NCBI RefSeq assembly: GCF_000004825.1
Contig: NW_008805086.1
Span: forward strand, 837,410-901,409
Reading direction: 5' to 3'
Length of the DNA: 64,000 nucleotides
Source: Heterostelium album PN500
Taxonomy: Eukaryota > Evosea > Eumycetozoa > Acytosteliales > Acytosteliaceae
In this document: positions 59,697 to 64,000 of the stretch, in pieces
Layout: the number at the start of each line of letters is the position of its first letter
Position numbering within the stretch: position 1 is the first letter of the stretch
Position numbers and translations under genes: made by a program
The notes under the pieces: generated by a model
What the model saw: the letters and a program-made list of their open reading frames with translations, nothing else
Told to the model about the DNA's origin: nothing
Databases searched by the model: none

Positions 59697-62600
59697 TTAA
59701 TATTCTGGTTTAGCCTTTGGATCACTAGAGTAAATGCTGATTATTGAGTCTTGTGCACATGCACCTAAAATTACACTGTATGGGTGGAATGCTAAACTTG
59801 AAACGGGACCTATTCTTTGTCCTAAAAATCCTTCGTGATATCTAATGATACTGATTTCCTCGCCAACGAAATTCAAGACACGAATCTTTTGAGAAAGTGA
59901 ACCACATGCAATCAGTGGAGCAGAGTCGTGAACTGCAAACGATGAGATCGAACCAAAGTCAGTGTTGAGAATGGTGTTTGACGATGATTCGCAACCAGAC
60001 TGCCAGAATTTAATTTCACCACTGGCGGCACCAGAGATAACGGTTCTCTCGTGAGACGATGGCATCGAGAGATTGACGATCCACGACTTGTGTTCGGCAA
60101 ACGTAGATACACAGCAGTTCTTGCTGGCAATTCTGAAATCAAAGAGTTTGACAAGACCATCGTCGAAACCGGCTGCAAAGAGAGGTCCACCTTTTTCGTT
60201 GGTGAGTGCTGTAACATAGCCCTTTGTCTGCAGGTTGATATCCTGAACACCGAGTTCTCTTTCGACGTCCCAAATTCGAATCTTGGGGAAATCCGGTGTT
60301 TCTCCGCTGACCAATGCCAATCCACTGTCGTGCTTCCAATCGAGGACAAGACGACCAATCGGCTCAGCACCCGTTGTGACATACTCGGGGAATGCACGCC
60401 AAGAGCTGACCATCTTTACACGGTGATCTGGCTCATAGCCACGCCAAATACGTACGACACCATCGTTGGCGGCAGTCATTAGCATACCGGAATCGAAATC
60501 GTTGAGCAACTTCATTGAAGTGATTCTGGTGCCAGGTAGATTACAATTGGCAAATGAATTTACACGATAACTCTCCTCCCAATTCCAGACGCTGATGTTG
60601 TCTTGTCCGTCCGAGGTAATCAAGAGTGGTTCGAAAGGGTGGAAAGTGAGATGAGCTACGGGTACTCCGTTGTTCTCTGAGAAGATGCCGATCTGAGGGA
60701 ATGATTTCGATTGTTGATTGATTATATTCTGTACAGATTCACGTGATTCATGAATGATCGATTCATTACGTTGGTGACGCCATTTCTTTTCAATCGATTC
60801 CGGTGACTCTAGATCTTCGGTGGGTTGCATCATTGGCTTTGAGAAATAGGCACAGCTCCACTCGTAGAAATCAGAGTAGAGTTCGTCTTCGTCGAATGGC
60901 ATGCCACTCTCTGATTGGCCAGAGGAGTGTGCGCTGCTGCCGTTGGTTCCACCGGCCTGGTTGCTTACGCCTGCCTGCAGATTGAGATACGATGGATTGT
61001 TTGGAACTCCCGGGGTGGAATGCGAGAGATTTGGAGATCGCTGTTGACCGAGAATCTTGGCTTTCGACGGAGAGGAACGTGGATCCTGCTTGGTGATACG
61101 CACAAATGTGTTTTTGAGTGTGGAGGTAGTGGAGTTGGCGAGAGAACTAGTCGATTTGCTGAGAGTTGGTGATGATATCAGTTCTTCGTTGGTGAACTTG
61201 GCTTGGATTCTATTTACAATAGACTGTGCGCGTTGCGATACTTGTGTGAATGGATCGGAACAGAGATTGAGGATGATCTTCCAAAGACATCCATATACCG
61301 AGCTCTGTGATGATTGTTGTTGTCGATTGTATTCACTGGTCAGACTGTCGTCGAGTGAATCGCCCATCTTTGACGACGATGAAATTCGCTTCTTATTCTT
61401 TCTTGCTTCTTCGAGACGCTTCGCTTCGAATTGGACACGAAGACGCTCCTCCTGTGCAATCTCTTGCGCGACAAACAAAAAGTTGGATTCGTACGAGTTG
61501 ACGATACGCGAGAGCGATATAATGAGCTCCTTACGTACCATTGGCGAGCAATCGGCTGTGATGACTGGGAGTGTCAATCCGAGATTCAACTCGATGTTGG
61601 TTCGCTGCTCGCTACCCTCTGCTCCACCGATCAGTTCGCCAAGTGCGTAAACCGCTGCGGAACGAACCTCTGGACAAATATCAGTGAGTAACAAACAAAG
61701 TTTCTCGTGGGCATTCTCTTTGATTGCAACCCATTTGGCCTCCTCGAAATTCTCCCACATCTTGGCCATGCAGAGAATCATCCAACGACGAACCATAGGA
61801 TCGGGATCGTTCACCTGTGACAAACAGACAGGCAAGAGATTACCGATCAAACATGCATTTTGACCGGGTCTACAATTGTTACAGATGGTCGAGAGAACAA
61901 AAGCTGACATTGTACGTTGGTCAGCTGGTACCATTGGCGAGGAAAGTACTGTAATAAAATAGGTGTGTCCATTCTCTTTGACGAGATCGAGTTGACACGA
62001 TTTGTCGAGTGCCAAAATCTTTGCCCAAATAAATACTAAAATATGACGCAAGTCTCCTGCTGGCGACTGTAGAAGCTTCAAGACGTACGGGAAGATACCG
62101 ACGCACAGTGCCAAGTTGACAGCCCATGGTCCGAGATCTAAAAATCTTCCGAGCAACACCAGAGCACGCAGACGATGTGCTTGACTGAGAAGCACCTGGA
62201 GAACGATTGGGAGTTGTGCAGGTGGATCTTTATTCTCGTGTCCAAATTCGAGCCAAACTTCGAATGCTGTCAGTTGTTCGGTGAAGAATGGCGACGACTT
62301 GAATTCGGCATCGGGGTCAGCGAGCAGTGTGGGCAACTGAGAGATAACCAAATCGGCTGCCAAATCCCATGCTTGCCACATCGGGTGCTGGTAGGTTGGT
62401 GGCAGCTTTGGACAGGAGATCGGTGTGCAGTTGGCAGAACGCATAATTCTCTCGGCGAGTAGATAGTTTCTAAAGAGCGAAGCTACCAGCAAGTCCTGAC
62501 GGAACAACTTTTGGAAGAGGTTTCTTGGGAGTACATTCCAGGCGATCGTGTCGGTCACCGCAGTGAAGATCCAATTCAACTCACCGAGTGGAGTACGACG

Positions 62601-63974
62601 TGAACTTAGATTTCCGGGAATGCGATCGAGCATGTCCGGTGTGATTCCAATGAGGATCGAATGTGAACAGAACCAACGCAGTGCAATGCGAATCGGTGTT
62701 GTGAGACACGCGGTGAACATATCCGCTGGGAAGTCGGGATTCATCGGGAGAATCTCGTTGGCCGAGCAGGCAGCCAGAAGAATACAGTCACGATGTGAGC
62801 TAGTTGGTGTTGCCGATGCCGCTCCGTTTGCTTGCTGAGGATTGCTTCCATTGGCCGCACTGCCGCCGCCGTTCGCGCCACCATTTCCATTGGCTGCGCC
62901 ACCGCCCGTTCCGCTGCCACCAGCAGCTCCGGCACCACCGCCACCCATCTGGCCTGGATTCATTCCACCGTTGGCAGCCATGAATCTCTCCATATCCTTG
63001 TCGCGTTGCTCAGCAAACTGATTGAACCAATTGACAATCAGACCGGCAGCGGAACAATCAAACACATAGATCGAAGGTGTTCCCATCCAGGTTTGCAACT
63101 CGTAGATCGACAACGGGATGTACTGAGTGTAGGTGCGATTGAACACCCAGATCTCACCGTTGGTCGTTGGCTTTGGTACACCATGTCCGTTGTAGTGGAA
63201 GAGAACTCGCTCGTCTTTGGCGTTACGACGCAACGAGAGACACAGCTTCTTGACCTCTTCGACAGTTGGATCCAACGATTGCTTGTATCTCGCTTTCGAC
63301 TGCCACTTTTCGTACTGTTCCTGTAGCGTCTTACCAATCAGGTCGAGTGCTTTCTGTGGTGGTTGCGAACCAGCCGGATCGATCCAACACTCCATTCTTG
63401 CACATGGATATGTCTTTATAACATCGGGTGGATCAACACCAATATTCAAACATAATACTAAAGCTACACTAACTGTTTTCATCTAAAATAAACCAAACAA
63501 AACATTATTATAAATATCTACTGATTTAATTGAACACAACAACAACAATGTTATATACTATATACATACTCTTTCTCTCATTCTCCATTTTGCGATTTTC
63601 GTACGTTGTAAATCGGGAGTTGCATTGTCTTTGTGTCGCTCTTCAATGAAGAATGCTTTCGTTTTTGAGTATTCTTTTTTCTTGAAATTATTATTACCAT
63701 TTAGATTATTTAGATTTGCATTGTTATTATTACTATTATTATTATTCTTATTATTAATGTTATTATTATGGTTATTGTTGTTGTTATTTGAATGTAAATT
63801 ATTTGATCCACTATTATTTGAACCGATAGAACTACCACCTGAACTTCCAACACTCTGGACATTGGTACCATTTACATTGTTGTTATTACCACCACCAACT
63901 ACTTGATTTGACATTGACATTGTTGGTGTTGCTGTTGTTGTAGATGCTCCATTTGTGCTACTCCTCAACGACAT
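59697..63974 (-). CDS. raptor: Raptor (TORC1 scaffold subunit)
   Basis: Exons 63570-63974 and 59697-63482 give 1396 residues. Raptor brings substrates to TOR kinase in TORC1 and governs growth by nutrients. Exon 1 is Asn-rich and ends in KTKAFFIEERHKDNATPDLQ followed by RTKIAKWRMRER. Exon 2 continues MKTVSVALVLCLNIGVDPPD, the highly conserved RNC (caspase-like) domain with FHYNGHGVPKP (about residues 230) and VFDCSAAG (about 275-282). A Gly/Ala/Asn-rich insert of about 60 residues follows NQFAEQRDKDMERF. Next are HEAT repeats (VRSAAVYALGELIGG), a Ser-rich linker, and C-terminal WD40 repeats from about 1070 (HLTFHPFEPLLITSDGQDNI to ISIYSSDPKAKPEY). The frame stays open to the window edge upstream of 63974, so the true start may lie outside, though MSLRSSTNGAS is a plausible beginning. 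Confidence 0.95.
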
Positions 63975-64000
63975 TCTATTGGTAATCGATGTTATATTAT

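Noticed and set aside
1-64000. tRNA, rRNA and CRISPR arrays
   Set aside because: No B-box-like TTCGA with a matching acceptor stem, no rRNA core and no regular direct-repeat/spacer pattern was recognised by eye; a tRNAscan-SE run would be decisive for tRNAs.

Overview
The window is nuclear DNA from a social amoeba (Dictyostelia). Intergenic DNA is extremely A+T rich. Most introns are short (about 70-130 bp), AT-rich and bounded by GTATGT/GTAAGT...TAG. Proteins carry long Asn, Gln, Ser and Thr runs, and trinucleotide microsatellites are common. Large exons (GCN1, alanyl-tRNA synthetase, raptor) use many C/G-ending codons, so the species is probably less AT-rich than D. discoideum, perhaps a group 2 species such as Heterostelium or a Cavenderia relative. 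That species guess is inference only.

Layout. 1-12.1 kb: an ABC ATPase (+), TFIIH subunit 4/p52 (-), a truncated pseudogene and a small unknown gene (+), Beclin/Atg6 (-), a secreted PDI-like protein without active-site cysteines (+), Ty3/gypsy debris, and the Fe-S targeting factor CIAO2 (-). 12.4-25 kb: the very large GCN1 gene (-), divergent from alanyl-tRNA synthetase (+). 26-33.2 kb: serine dehydratase, a phospholipase B-like protein, an unknown LRR-like protein and a small membrane protein, all (+). 33.4-36.9 kb: a nine-exon ELMO-domain plus ankyrin protein (-). After a 3.7 kb gap comes a START/START/F-box/WD40 protein (40.6-44.2 kb, +). After a 5 kb gap comes an Asn/Gln-rich single C2H2 zinc-finger protein (49.2-51.4 kb, +). 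51.4-54.5 kb holds a hairpin, more gypsy debris, a decayed fragment of a YeiH-type membrane protein gene and a frameshifted YeiH-type gene (-). 55.6-59.5 kb: farnesyltransferase alpha subunit, a UBE3D-like HECT_2 protein and a small secreted BP74-like protein (+). 59.7-64 kb: raptor, the TORC1 scaffold (-), whose 5' end lies at the window edge.

There is no operon logic, as expected for a eukaryote. Several genes do belong to nutrient sensing and growth control: raptor/TORC1, GCN1, Beclin autophagy, tRNA charging and serine catabolism. Their proximity is probably chance. Splice sites were placed by eye from consensus and reading-frame continuity; where exon coordinates are given, phases were checked to sum to an intact frame. 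No CRISPR array, tRNA or rRNA gene was recognised. I did not find a convincing new multi-gene system. The most unusual items are the START-START-F-box-WD40 architecture, the redox-dead PDI-like protein with a broken sister copy, and the pseudogenising YeiH pair.
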